Positions 31,964 to 42,223 of a stretch of 64,000 bases of DNA are shown here, one piece after another (the first letter of the stretch is position 1; each line of letters opens with the position of its first letter). Made by a program: the position numbers and the translations under genes. The notes under the pieces are model-generated. The model worked only from the letters and a program-made list of their open reading frames with translations, was not told where the DNA came from and searched no databases. Origin of the DNA: Marinoscillum sp965229915. GTDB lineage: Bacteria > Bacteroidota > Bacteroidia > Cytophagales > Cyclobacteriaceae. The DNA lies in assembly GCF_965229915.1 (NCBI RefSeq), contig NZ_CBDDJZ010000001.1:124001-188000 (forward strand), read 5' to 3'.

Positions 31964-34900
31964 ATGTCAACTAAAGGACTGTATACCAAAGAGTTAGAGC
32001 ACGATTCATGTGGAGTTGGGTGCGTGGCAGACATTAGCAATAAGCCATCGCACAAAACAGTGAAGGATGCGTTGACGATGTTAGAAAACATGGAGCACCG
32101 AGGTGCTACCGGTAGTGATGAAAATACCGGAGATGGAGCGGGTATCTTAGTGCAGGTTCCTCACCAGTTTTACAAAACCGAATTAGGAAATTTTGGAATT
32201 GAACTTCCAGAAAAAGGTTCATATGGTGTAGGGATGATCTTTTTCCCAAAACACTATCAGGTGCGCGAAGAGTGTCGCAAGGTTTTAAATAACTGCCTTC
32301 GAGACCTTGGATTGGAGCTAATTGGCTACCGATTAGTGCCTGTAAATGAGCAAGTTCCAGGTCATGAGTCCAAAGCAGCCGAACCTTACATAGAACAAAT
32401 TTTCATCCAAGTCAACGAAGACCTTACTGAAGAAGAATTAGAGCGAAAACTCTTCGTACTTAATAATTATGCTACTCATGAGATCCGTAATAAAGTCATT
32501 AGCCAAAATGGTGACTTTTATATCTGTAGCCTTTCTGCACGAACGGTCATCTACAAGGGACAGCTTAAAACCGAGCAGCTGCAACAGTATTTTCATGACC
32601 TGCAGAACAAAGAGTTTAAATCAGCATTTGCGATTGTTCACTCAAGGTTCTCCACCAACACTTTCCCTAACTGGAAATTAGCACAGCCATTCCGATACCT
32701 GGCACACAATGGCGAAATCAACACCATTCGTGGTAATGTGAATAAAATGAAATCGAAGGAGGCGAACATGTCCTCTCCTCTTTTCTCGGAAAAGGAGCTT
32801 CAGTGGTTAATGCCAGTAACTGATCCAGCCAACTCTGATTCGGCCAACCTAGATGCACTCATAGAATTATTGGTTCTGGGTGGCAGATCTCTACCTCACG
32901 TGATGATGATGCTGGTGCCAGAGGCATGGCAAGACAACTCCCACATGGATGCTATGAAAAAAGCATTCTATAAGTATCACGCAGCACTTATGGAGCCATG
33001 GGATGGACCTGCAGCACTGTTCTTTACCAATGGAAAGCAACTGGGAGCCACTCTTGATAGAAATGGTCTGCGTCCGGTTAGATACTGCATCACCAAAGAC
33101 AACCGACTAATCATGGCATCAGAAACTGGAGCCTTGCCTGTGAAACCTGAAAATGTCGTGGAAAATGGTCGTCTTCAGCCTGGTAAAATGCTCTGGTTGG
33201 ACCTGCCAAACAACAAGCTGTACAAGGACGATGAAATCAAAAAGAAAATAGTAGAAAACAAACCTTACTTTGACTGGATCAAACAAGAGCGCATCAAATT
33301 GCGACTACTACCAGATCCTGAAATCAATGAAGAAAAGGTTAGCAAAGAATTACTTAGAAAGCAGCTTAAAGCCTACGGCTATACTCAGGAAGATTTAAAA
33401 TTAACTGTAGGACCACTTGCTGAACATGCGAAAGAACCCGTTGGTTCGATGGGTGCTGACGCTCCACTAGCTGTACTTTCCAGACAAAGTCAGCATATCT
33501 CCAATTATTTCAAGCAGTACTTTGCTCAGGTGAGTAACCCTCCTATCGATCCGATAAGAGAGCGTTTGGTGATGTCACTATTCACTCGTGTAGGTGAGTC
33601 ATTGAATATTCTGGACGAAACACCAGAACACACCAAGCAGATTCACATTTCTCAGCCAGTACTATCCAAAGAGGACTTCTACAAGTTGACCAATCAGAAG
33701 GCACTTGGGTTTGATTATGCAATAGTAGATGCCACTTACAAGCCCAATGAAGTAGATCTCAAGACTGCACTCAAGCAAGTATGTGATGACGCTAAAACTG
33801 CCGTTGAGGAAGGTAAGAAAATCATTATCGTTTCTAACCGAAACATTAATGAAGAACGCGTGCCAATCCCAACACTTTTATCAATAGGTGGTGTACACCA
33901 TCATCTGGTTCAGAATAATATTAGAACCAATGCCGGCTTAATTGCCGAGTCTGGTGATGTCTGGGAAACACATCACTATGCTACGGTGGTCGGGTACGGT
34001 GCTAGTGCCATCTATCCATTCAAAGTATATGAAGCGATTCAAGATCTAATAGACGATGAAAAGTTAGACCCCTCAGTCCCACTTCAGACTTATTATGACA
34101 ACTATGCCAAGGGAATTGGTGGCGGATTGTTAAAAATCCTTTCTAAAATGGGTATCTCTACCCTTCAGTCTTACCAATCAGCACAGATATTTGAATGCGT
34201 GGGATTAGGCTCTGAGATCGTGAACACCTGCTTCCGAGGCACTGTCAGCAGAATTGAAGGATTGACATTTGAAGATCTGGAGAAGGAATGTCTGATCAAG
34301 CATCATGCTGGGTTCGATTCTGACAACAAGCTATTAGAAATAGGTGGATATTTCCAGTGGAAGCGCAATGGTGAGGCACACCTGCTAAATCCAGAAACCA
34401 TTCACCTCCTACAGAAATCTACTTCACTGAAAGACTATGGTTTGTGGAAGAAATACTCCGAGGCAGTACATATCCATCAGGAAAACACCATTACACTAAG
34501 AAGCCTCTTTGACTTCAAGAAAAGATCTTCAATTCCGATTGAGGAAGTAGAACCAGCAAGCAACATCATGAAGCGATTTGCCACAGGAGCTATGTCTTTT
34601 GGCTCAATCTCTCACGAGGCTCACTCTACTCTGGCAATAGCTATGAACCGAATCGGTGGTAAGAGTAATAGTGGTGAAGGTGGTGAAGATGAAATCCGAT
34701 TTGAGCGCAAACCTAACGGTGACTGGGAACGATCGGCCATTAAGCAGGTAGCCTCAGGTAGATTTGGGGTAACAAGCAACTACCTAAAAGAAGCTGAAGA
34801 ATTACAGATTAAGATTGCACAGGGAGCTAAGCCTGGAGAAGGCGGTCAGCTACCGGGACATAAGGTAGATGAGTGGATTGCTAAAGTCAGGCATTCAACC

Positions 34901-36442
34901 CCTGGTGTGGGATTGATCTCTCCACCACCTCACCATGACATCTACTCTATTGAGGATCTGAAACAGCTGATCTATGATTTGAAAAATGCCAACAGACATG
35001 CCCGAATCAACGTAAAGCTGGTCTCAGAAGCCGGTGTTGGTACAATAGCTTCTGGTGTCGCTAAGGCAAAAGCAGATGTGATCATGATCTCGGGAGCTGA
35101 TGGAGGCACCGGAGCTTCTCCTTTGAGCTCCATCAGGCATGCGGGTCTTCCATGGGAAATTGGCCTGGCTGAGGCGCACCAAACACTCCTTAAAAATAAC
35201 TTAAGAAGCCGCGTAGTAGTCCAAACAGATGGCAAACTCATGACTGGTAGGGACATTGCCATGGCTTGTTTGCTTGGTGCAGAAGAGTTCGGCTTTGCAA
35301 CCACCGCTCTGATTGTGGAGGGTTGTATCATGATGAGGAAGTGTCATCTAAATACCTGCCCAGTGGGTATCGCCACACAGAAACCTGAGCTTCGCAAACT
35401 GTTTACAGGTAATCCAGATCATGTTGTAAATTTCTTCACCTTTCTGGCTGAAGAACTGAGGGAAATCATGGCCGAGCTCGGGTTCCGTACGGTAAACGAA
35501 ATGGTAGGTCAGTCGAATGTGCTGAAGGTGAAATCTGAGTTGAATCACTGGAAACTTAAAAACATAGACTTCTCTCCTATCCTTCACCAGGTGAGTGTCC
35601 CCGGATCGTTTGGTAAGTACAAGCAGATCGATCAGCTCCATGGATTGGAAAAAGTACTCGACCGGAAGTTAATCGAAGATTACATTAAGAAGGGCTACAA
35701 CAACAAAGAGTACAAGATTGTCAATGTGGACCGATCCGTTGGAGCCATGCTCAGCCACGAAGTGTCCAAATTATATGGAAGCAAGGGTGTCCAGCTCAAC
35801 CAGTTCAATGTTAAGTTTAGCGGATCCGCTGGTCAAAGCTTTGGAGCGTTTTTAGCGCCAGGCATCAACTTTGAATTGGTGGGTGAAGCCAATGATTACT
35901 GTGGTAAAGGACTCTCAGGAGGCACCATTGTGGTAAGTGTACCGGAAGAAGCTTCCTTCCAGCCAGATCAAAACATCATTATCGGAAACGTAGCCTTCTA
36001 TGGTGCTACATCCGGTAAAGCTTATATCAATGGTACTGCTGGTGAGCGTTTCTGTGTACGTAATTCAGGAGTTCAGGCCGTAGTAGAAGGCGTTGGAGAT
36101 CATGGCTGTGAATACATGACAGGCGGAAAAGTGATCATCCTGGGTGAAACAGGAAACAACTTTGCTGCTGGTATGAGTGGTGGTGTAGCCTACATATTCG
36201 ATACTACGGAAACTTTCAGAGACCGAGTCAATCCTGAAATGGTCGGACTGGATCCTCTGGACGAAACAGATATGGAATACTTGAAGACAGAAATAAAAGC
36301 ACACCACGATTTCACTGGCAGTCAGTTGGCAGGTAGCATTCTGAATGACTGGGATCACATGTCTCAGTATTTTGTCAAGGTGATGCCGAATGACCTAAAA
36401 CGTGTGTTGGAAGAAAGAAAACTTAAAGAAAAAGTAGCATAA
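31964..36442 (+). CDS. gltB: Glutamate synthase large subunit
   Basis: A 1492-aa GOGAT alpha subunit of normal length. The N-terminal amidotransferase nucleophile is Cys16 after a short propeptide (ELEHDSCGVG). Then come the central domain, the FMN-binding synthase domain (FATGAMSFGSISHEAH, GAKPGEGGQLPG, SGADGGTGASP) and the Cys triad of the 3Fe-4S cluster (CIMMRKCHLNTC). The C-terminal GXGXG beta-helix is present (GEANDYCGKGLSGG). The enzyme moves the amide N of glutamine to 2-oxoglutarate, yielding glutamate. Its stop overlaps the gltD start by one base. Confidence 0.97.
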   Translation: MSTKGLYTKELEHDSCGVGCVADISNKPSHKTVKDALTMLENMEHRGATGSDENTGDGAGILVQVPHQFYKTELGNFGIELPEKGSYGVGMIFFPKHYQVREECRKVLNNCLRDLGLELIGYRLVPVNEQVPGHESKAAEPYIEQIFIQVNEDLTEEELERKLFVLNNYATHEIRNKVISQNGDFYICSLSARTVIYKGQLKTEQLQQYFHDLQNKEFKSAFAIVHSRFSTNTFPNWKLAQPFRYLAHNGEINTIRGNVNKMKSKEANMSSPLFSEKELQWLMPVTDPANSDSANLDALIELLVLGGRSLPHVMMMLVPEAWQDNSHMDAMKKAFYKYHAALMEPWDGPAALFFTNGKQLGATLDRNGLRPVRYCITKDNRLIMASETGALPVKPENVVENGRLQPGKMLWLDLPNNKLYKDDEIKKKIVENKPYFDWIKQERIKLRLLPDPEINEEKVSKELLRKQLKAYGYTQEDLKLTVGPLAEHAKEPVGSMGADAPLAVLSRQSQHISNYFKQYFAQVSNPPIDPIRERLVMSLFTRVGESLNILDETPEHTKQIHISQPVLSKEDFYKLTNQKALGFDYAIVDATYKPNEVDLKTALKQVCDDAKTAVEEGKKIIIVSNRNINEERVPIPTLLSIGGVHHHLVQNNIRTNAGLIAESGDVWETHHYATVVGYGASAIYPFKVYEAIQDLIDDEKLDPSVPLQTYYDNYAKGIGGGLLKILSKMGISTLQSYQSAQIFECVGLGSEIVNTCFRGTVSRIEGLTFEDLEKECLIKHHAGFDSDNKLLEIGGYFQWKRNGEAHLLNPETIHLLQKSTSLKDYGLWKKYSEAVHIHQENTITLRSLFDFKKRSSIPIEEVEPASNIMKRFATGAMSFGSISHEAHSTLAIAMNRIGGKSNSGEGGEDEIRFERKPNGDWERSAIKQVASGRFGVTSNYLKEAEELQIKIAQGAKPGEGGQLPGHKVDEWIAKVRHSTPGVGLISPPPHHDIYSIEDLKQLIYDLKNANRHARINVKLVSEAGVGTIASGVAKAKADVIMISGADGGTGASPLSSIRHAGLPWEIGLAEAHQTLLKNNLRSRVVVQTDGKLMTGRDIAMACLLGAEEFGFATTALIVEGCIMMRKCHLNTCPVGIATQKPELRKLFTGNPDHVVNFFTFLAEELREIMAELGFRTVNEMVGQSNVLKVKSELNHWKLKNIDFSPILHQVSVPGSFGKYKQIDQLHGLEKVLDRKLIEDYIKKGYNNKEYKIVNVDRSVGAMLSHEVSKLYGSKGVQLNQFNVKFSGSAGQSFGAFLAPGINFELVGEANDYCGKGLSGGTIVVSVPEEASFQPDQNIIIGNVAFYGATSGKAYINGTAGERFCVRNSGVQAVVEGVGDHGCEYMTGGKVIILGETGNNFAAGMSGGVAYIFDTTETFRDRVNPEMVGLDPLDETDMEYLKTEIKAHHDFTGSQLAGSILNDWDHMSQYFVKVMPNDLKRVLEERKLKEKVA

Positions 36443-37917
36443 TGGGAGCAGTAGACGGATTTTTAAAATACAAAAGGGAGTTACCAAAAAGTAGAAAACC
36501 CGAATCAAGAATAGAAGATTATCAGGAAATATATGAGCCATTTTCTGACGAAAAGAAAAATGAGCAAGCTGCCAGATGTATGGATTGTGGTATCCCATTC
36601 TGTCACAGTGGCTGCCCATTGGGCAATCAAATACCTGATTTCAATGATGCCGTTTTCCACAAAGACTGGGAAGCAGCTTATGACATATTGACCTCCACGA
36701 ATAACTTTCCCGAATTCACCGGCCGAATTTGTCCGGCTCCTTGTGAAGGTTCTTGCGTATTGGGGATTAACAAGGACCCAGTTGCCATAGAGCTAATTGA
36801 GAAGTCAATCATCGAAAAGGCATTTGAACTAGGGCTCGTAAAGCCTAATCCTCCTAAGCACCGCACTGGTAAATCAGTGGCTGTAGTTGGCTCTGGACCA
36901 GCAGGACTAGCAGCTGCTTCTCAGCTCAACAAAGCGGGTCATAACGTGACCGTTTTTGAGCGAGCAGACAAGATTGGTGGACTGTTAAGATATGGTATCC
37001 CTGATTTCAAATTAGAAAAATGGACTATCGACCGCCGATTGGAAGTGATGGAGGCTGAAGGTATTGTTTTCAAAACCAATGCCCACGTAGGTGTGAATGT
37101 GGATGTAAATGAGTTGAAGAGCAACTTTGATGCAATTCTACTTTGTGGAGGCTCCACAGTACCGAGAGATCTGCCGATCCCAGGTAGAGAGCTAAAAGGA
37201 ATACACTTTGCGATGGATTTTTTATCTCAACAAAACAAACGCGTTTCTCAGAATCCTGAGATGCTTTTTAATCATAAAGGTGAAGAGTTACCTGAAGAAC
37301 TGGTCGCCACAGACAAAGATGTGGTGGTTATAGGTGGTGGAGATACCGGTTCAGACTGTGTCGGCACTTCTAACAGACACAAAGCTAAATCCATCACTCA
37401 GATTGAACTCTTGTCTAAACCACCAGAATCCAGATCTAAAACCAATCCATGGCCAGAATGGCCTATGACACTGAAGACTTCATCTTCACATGAAGAAGGC
37501 TGTGATCGCGACTGGGCGGTATTGACCAAAGAATTTGTGGGCAATAAAGATGGCGAGCTTACCGGACTCAAAATCATAGATATTAAGTGGGGAGAGAATG
37601 GCATGGAGGAGATTCGAGGCACCGATCGGATTATCCCATGTAGCCTGGCATTAATTGCTGCTGGTTTTGTTCACCCTGAAAAAATTGGCATGTTGGAGCA
37701 GTTTGGTTTGGAAGTAGATGGTAGAGGTAATGTACAGGCCACTAATTATACGACTAACCAGAATGGTATCTTCAGCGCTGGAGATATGCGCAGAGGTCAG
37801 TCACTAGTGGTTTGGGCTATATCGGAAGGTAGAGAAGCAGCTAAAGCTGTGGATGAATTTCTACAAGGCACCTCTAGCCTACCATCCAAATCCAAATCAT
37901 TCTATGAGCTAGCCTAA
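36442..37917 (+). CDS. gltD: Glutamate synthase small subunit
   Basis: A 491-aa GltD with the N-terminal Fe-S ligand region (RCMDCGIPFCHSGCPLGNQIPD and CPAPCEGSC), an FAD-binding GSGPAGLAAA and an NADPH-binding GGGDTGSDC motif. It passes electrons from NADPH to the large subunit. The start codon shares one base with the gltB stop (TAATG). The 3' end overlaps the tail of the convergent small gene by 9 nt. Confidence 0.97.
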   Translation: MGAVDGFLKYKRELPKSRKPESRIEDYQEIYEPFSDEKKNEQAARCMDCGIPFCHSGCPLGNQIPDFNDAVFHKDWEAAYDILTSTNNFPEFTGRICPAPCEGSCVLGINKDPVAIELIEKSIIEKAFELGLVKPNPPKHRTGKSVAVVGSGPAGLAAASQLNKAGHNVTVFERADKIGGLLRYGIPDFKLEKWTIDRRLEVMEAEGIVFKTNAHVGVNVDVNELKSNFDAILLCGGSTVPRDLPIPGRELKGIHFAMDFLSQQNKRVSQNPEMLFNHKGEELPEELVATDKDVVVIGGGDTGSDCVGTSNRHKAKSITQIELLSKPPESRSKTNPWPEWPMTLKTSSSHEEGCDRDWAVLTKEFVGNKDGELTGLKIIDIKWGENGMEEIRGTDRIIPCSLALIAAGFVHPEKIGMLEQFGLEVDGRGNVQATNYTTNQNGIFSAGDMRRGQSLVVWAISEGREAAKAVDEFLQGTSSLPSKSKSFYELA

Positions 37918-38115
37918 ATCTCGTATTTCAAAATCCTGGCCTCTTCCATACCTGGTAAGGTCAGACATGAGATATGACTCTAGTGTATTTAAATCCTTTA
38001 GTTTGAAATCCTCGGGTGGCAACACTTCGAGGATTTCGAATTCATAGCGTTCACCAAAATTCACCAACCAATACTTTTGCCCCGCTCTCAAACTGCTATA
38101 ACTAATTCCCGCCAT
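37909..38115 (-). CDS. Small conserved-looking protein, unknown
   Basis: A 68-aa protein with a compact beta-like layout: GQKYWLVNFGERYEFEILEVLPPEDFKLKDL, then TLESYLMSDLTRYGRG. Nothing indicates export. It is convergent with gltD and overlaps its stop region by 9 nt. The balanced composition and lack of a rival frame make a real gene likely. I do not recognise a family and do not assign a function. Confidence 0.6.
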   Translation of the reverse strand: MAGISYSSLRAGQKYWLVNFGERYEFEILEVLPPEDFKLKDLNTLESYLMSDLTRYGRGQDFEIRDLG

Positions 38116-38150
38116 TTAAACTTTAGTAGTTTTTTTGGTATAATTGAGTT

Positions 38151-38158
38151 TAATTTTG
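38151..38158 (+). promoter_or_regulatory. -7 box for the lipoprotein gene at 38227
   Basis: TAATTTTG matches TAnnTTTG exactly, with a T-rich tract ending TTTG 13 nt upstream, closer than usual. It lies 69 nt before the chosen ATG. Confidence 0.4.
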
Positions 38159-38226
38159 ACTAACCTTTCAATCGGACTCAAAAAACATTAAAATTGAGAG
38201 CAAATAAAAACCTAACCATTGTAAAA

Positions 38227-39135
38227 ATGAACAAGTCATTGCGATTTACACTAACGCTTATTGTTTCAGTTGCCTTTCTTTCAACCATGATCAGTTGTGG
38301 TGGAGGATCTTCCAAATCCTCAGCAGATGACGTAGCATTTGAAGAGGCAGAAAAGAAAATTGTGACGGATATGGATCAGGTGATCAAGGATCTACCTTCC
38401 CCTACCGAAGTGCCATACCTTTTGCAAGCTACAGGTGCTGACTTTAACAAGGATATAATTAACTCTTTAGACCGACTGCCTAAATACTTGACTAATGAAG
38501 ATGAATCTGCTCTAAACCTTGGCATCTATGCCACTGACATGGGTTACCTTATTTCATACAAACAGTTAGAAACGGCAACAGATTACCTGGAGTCTTCTCA
38601 AAAACTAGCAGAGAGCCTTGGGGTTGCTTCGGTATTCAGCGTAGCTACCGTAGAGAAATTTCAAACTAACCTGGACAATCCAGATTCACTGAACAAGATT
38701 TTGAATCAATCCATTTTGGATGTGGAAGATCGTCTTGAAAGTGCAGATCGAGTATCTGTTGCTGCCTTGGTTTTAGCCGGTTCGTTTATTGAAGGGCTTT
38801 ACCTGGCTATTGAGGTGATCGAAACCTACCCTAAAGATGTATTGGATGCCGACACTAGAAACCTCATTCTTGAGCCGCTAGTAAAGGTAGTACTGGATCA
38901 GGAGAAACCTCTTCTTGATGTAATTGGCCTCATGAAAGACTTACCAGATGATGACATCATCAATCACATGATCAATGAATTGGAAATCTTACGTGTGCTT
39001 TACGAAACTGACCTTGCTGACGTGCAGGAAAAAATAGCAAGCAACACGGGTGATTTTGTACTAACAGAATCCACTTTAAGTGGAATTAGATCTGAGGTCA
39101 AAAGAATCAGAACTGACATTGTTGAGTTTCAATAA
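38227..39135 (+). CDS. Helical lipoprotein of unknown function
   Basis: I choose ATG 38227 (302 aa) over an in-frame TTG at 38194, because it opens directly into a lipoprotein signal MNKSLRFTLTLIVSVAF with lipobox ISC. The mature part is acidic and almost all helical (repeated LPSPTEVPYLL, LGIYATDMGYLISYKQ and LAESLGV segments), with no catalytic motif. It probably sits in the periplasmic space or at the outer membrane. I do not recognise a characterised family. A strong terminator follows it at 39158. Confidence 0.75.
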   Translation: MNKSLRFTLTLIVSVAFLSTMISCGGGSSKSSADDVAFEEAEKKIVTDMDQVIKDLPSPTEVPYLLQATGADFNKDIINSLDRLPKYLTNEDESALNLGIYATDMGYLISYKQLETATDYLESSQKLAESLGVASVFSVATVEKFQTNLDNPDSLNKILNQSILDVEDRLESADRVSVAALVLAGSFIEGLYLAIEVIETYPKDVLDADTRNLILEPLVKVVLDQEKPLLDVIGLMKDLPDDDIINHMINELEILRVLYETDLADVQEKIASNTGDFVLTESTLSGIRSEVKRIRTDIVEFQ

Positions 39136-39157
39136 ACTCTGACCAACCTATCTTAAA

Positions 39158-39189
39158 AAAAAGCATTGGATGCAATTCCAATGCTTTTT
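39158..39189 (+). terminator. Intrinsic terminator after the lipoprotein gene
   Basis: AAAAAGCATTGGA pairs perfectly with TCCAATGCTTTTT around a 6-nt loop: 13 bp including the A/T flanks. Confidence 0.9.
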
Positions 39190-39229
39190 GTATTTTTAGC
39201 CTTTCCTAACCTAATAAACACCACCGCTG

Positions 39230-42223
39230 ATGAGCGAAGAAATACTCAATGCCATTATCAATCTCCTGGCTATTGTTGCAAGTGAGGATGATGTTACCTC
39301 TGATGAAAGAGCCTCTATTGAAACCTTCCTGAGAAATAACCTGAACGAACAAACCGCACTTGTTTACCTCAATCTTTTTGATGCTATAGCTGCCAATCAG
39401 TCAAGTTTGGGTAGTGAAGAAAATAGAATCAAAGACATCTGCCGAAGAATCAACAATGAGCAAACCGCACAACAAAAGGTTGTGATCATATTGAACCTGA
39501 TCGTGCTGATAGCGGCTGATGGTAGAGTATCAGAAAGAGAAAAGAAACTACTCTACCTGATCTCTGAGGAAATTAATATTTCCAGTAGAATCACTGACTT
39601 GATTAAGGCATTCGTTCTGTTTCAGGAAAGGAGTAAAATAAGTTCTCGAAACATCCTGATTATTGATAATGGTAAGAATGAGCTACCAGAAAAGTGTAAT
39701 CGAATAGTCCGAGAGTCCTTTGGGGATTTCCTGATGATCCTGCGCATACCTGAAGTGGGTGTTTATCTTGCCAAGCACATTGGTGAAGAAGTGGTGACTT
39801 TGAATGATGTCCCTATGCGGACCAACCAAATCTATACGCTACCAGTAGGAAGTACATTCAAGTTTAGAAATACCGTACCGATCTATCATAGTGAGATCGT
39901 AAACAACTTCAGAGATCTCGCGGAAAACAACCAGCTCACTTTTGTGGCAAGGGATGTGTCTTACAGATTCAAGAATGGAAATATTGGGCTCAGACATATT
40001 AACATTGAGGAGGAATCCGGCAGGCTGATTGCTCTCATGGGTGGTAGTGGCGCTGGAAAATCCACCCTACTCAACGTGCTCAATGGAAACGAGAAACCTT
40101 CAGAGGGCTCCGTTCGGATCAACGGAGTGGACATTCACCTCAATAAAAGCAAAATAGAAGGGGTACTTGGATACGTACCTCAGGACGATCTGCTGATTGA
40201 AGAGCTTACGGTATTTGACAACCTTTTCTATGCGGCTAAGCTTTGCTTTAAAGATCTCAATGATGGTGAATTGCAAAACCTCGCCACCAAAACACTAGAG
40301 TCATTAGGTCTGTATGAAACGAGAAATCTTAAAGTTGGCTCACCACTCGAAAAGACCATTTCCGGAGGTCAAAGGAAGCGTCTAAATATTGGTCTGGAAC
40401 TACTGCGAGAACCCTCTATCCTATTTGTGGATGAGCCTACGAGTGGTCTTTCCTCCCGTGACTCAGAAAACATTATGGACTTGCTGAAGGAGCTTTCGCT
40501 AAAAGGTAAAATGGTATTTGTGGTGATTCATCAGCCTTCTGAGGACATTTTTAAGATGTTTGATAAGCTCCTGATACTCGACGTAGGTGGTTTTCAGATA
40601 TACTATGGCAACCCAGTGGCTGCTGTGTCTTATTTTAAAAACATTGCGAAAATCGTGGATCAGAACTCTGGAGCTAATCCTGAGCAGATTTTCAATATCA
40701 TAGAAACGAAAGTGGTGAATGAATATGGAAATTTCACCAAAGAGCGTAAAACATCGCCAAAGGAATGGCACGAATACTTCAAAAAACGAATTGAAATCAA
40801 ACCCATCAAGGAAATTGATGCGGTTCCACCAAAAACGCTTCACATCCCCAATAAAATAAAGCAGCTTGGGGTTTTTACCGTTAGAGATTTCAAAAGTAAA
40901 CTCAGTAACAAACAGTATCTGCTCATCAACCTCCTGGAGGCACCCGTTCTGGCATTTCTATTGGCATTCATTGTCAGGTACATGCCTGAAGATACCACCA
41001 CGTACCACTTCAGCGAAAACATGAATATACCAGTTTTCTTCTTCATGAGCGTGATCGTGGCGTTGTTTATGGGATTGACAGTGAGTGCTGAAGAGATCAT
41101 TAAAGACCGAAAAATACTCAAGAGAGAAGCCTTTTTGAACCTCAGTAGATTTAGTTACATCCTATCTAAAATGATCATATTGTTCGGAATCTCTGGGTTT
41201 CAGACCCTTACATTCATTTTGATCGGAAATTCCATTTTAGGAATCGAAGGTATGTTTTTCCCGTTTTGGATGATACTATTCAGTGTATCGTGTTTTGCCA
41301 ATGTACTGGGACTAAATATTAGTGCCACTTTCAAATCTGCCATCACGGTCTACATCCTCATACCCCTTTTAGTGATTCCACAATTGATATTGAGTGGTGT
41401 TGTGGTCAATTTTGATAAGCTCAATCCGGTCATTACAACCGAAGACAAAGTGCCAATGATTGGTGAAATCATGGCCTCTAGATGGGCCTTTGAAGCGATG
41501 GCAGTCACACAATTCAAAAATAATGAGTTTGAAAGCGAGTTCTATCCCTATGACAAGATAATGGCTCAGTCAGAATTTAAAACCGGATACCTATTCCCTA
41601 GAATGACTGAAGAACTCGAGACCATCCATCATCAGGTGGCAGGAGATAACCAAGAGGAAATGAAAGAGCTCAATTATGTCTTAACAACTATTCGCAATGA
41701 ACTAAGTAAAGAGTTGCAAAAAGTAGGAGCTGACAAATTTCAATACCTGGATCAGCTCAATACGAAAGATTGGAATGCGAAGGTCTATGAAGAAACACTT
41801 CTTTTCATACAGAAGCTGCAAGCCTATTATAACTTAAGATATAAAAAGGCTAATGAGGAAAAGCGTGAAATCATGGCAGATTATATCAAAACTGAAGCTG
41901 GACAGGAAGCCTACGAAGAAAAAAAGAAAAAGCATACCAACGAGGCACTGAGTATGTTGGTTAAGAACATGGGAACGGACCATCGAATAATGGAACATAA
42001 TAATCACTACATTCAGAAGCTCTACCCTATTTATAACGATCCGGAGTTCCCGAATCACTCACTCGATTTCCGAGCCCAGTTTTACCAACCGACCAAACAC
42101 TTTGCAGGTGTATGGTATGACACGCTCTACTTCAACATTGTAATGATCTGGTTCATGTCACTGATTTTGATGATTACGCTCTATTTTGATGTTTTTAAAC
42201 GGATCGTCTCAGTGTTTGGATAA
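39230..42223 (+). CDS. TerB-like / ABC ATPase / ABC-2 permease fusion transporter
   Basis: A 997-aa half-transporter of the ABCG/White type with a long N-terminal addition. Residues 1-130 are helical and TerB-like (LLAIVASEDDVTSDERASIE, then LIVLIAADGRVSEREKKLL, two acidic metal-type loops). About 135-225 is beta-rich and may be FHA-like, but that is weak. The ATPase (about 240-460) has GGSGAGKST, SGGQRKRLNIGLELL and ILFVDEPTSGL. Six membrane helices follow from about 580, interrupted by a long helical soluble insert (about 770-960) before the last helix. The substrate is unknown; the TerB domain may sense metal or membrane state. The stop overlaps the next start by one base. Confidence 0.88.
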   Translation: MSEEILNAIINLLAIVASEDDVTSDERASIETFLRNNLNEQTALVYLNLFDAIAANQSSLGSEENRIKDICRRINNEQTAQQKVVIILNLIVLIAADGRVSEREKKLLYLISEEINISSRITDLIKAFVLFQERSKISSRNILIIDNGKNELPEKCNRIVRESFGDFLMILRIPEVGVYLAKHIGEEVVTLNDVPMRTNQIYTLPVGSTFKFRNTVPIYHSEIVNNFRDLAENNQLTFVARDVSYRFKNGNIGLRHINIEEESGRLIALMGGSGAGKSTLLNVLNGNEKPSEGSVRINGVDIHLNKSKIEGVLGYVPQDDLLIEELTVFDNLFYAAKLCFKDLNDGELQNLATKTLESLGLYETRNLKVGSPLEKTISGGQRKRLNIGLELLREPSILFVDEPTSGLSSRDSENIMDLLKELSLKGKMVFVVIHQPSEDIFKMFDKLLILDVGGFQIYYGNPVAAVSYFKNIAKIVDQNSGANPEQIFNIIETKVVNEYGNFTKERKTSPKEWHEYFKKRIEIKPIKEIDAVPPKTLHIPNKIKQLGVFTVRDFKSKLSNKQYLLINLLEAPVLAFLLAFIVRYMPEDTTTYHFSENMNIPVFFFMSVIVALFMGLTVSAEEIIKDRKILKREAFLNLSRFSYILSKMIILFGISGFQTLTFILIGNSILGIEGMFFPFWMILFSVSCFANVLGLNISATFKSAITVYILIPLLVIPQLILSGVVVNFDKLNPVITTEDKVPMIGEIMASRWAFEAMAVTQFKNNEFESEFYPYDKIMAQSEFKTGYLFPRMTEELETIHHQVAGDNQEEMKELNYVLTTIRNELSKELQKVGADKFQYLDQLNTKDWNAKVYEETLLFIQKLQAYYNLRYKKANEEKREIMADYIKTEAGQEAYEEKKKKHTNEALSMLVKNMGTDHRIMEHNNHYIQKLYPIYNDPEFPNHSLDFRAQFYQPTKHFAGVWYDTLYFNIVMIWFMSLILMITLYFDVFKRIVSVFG

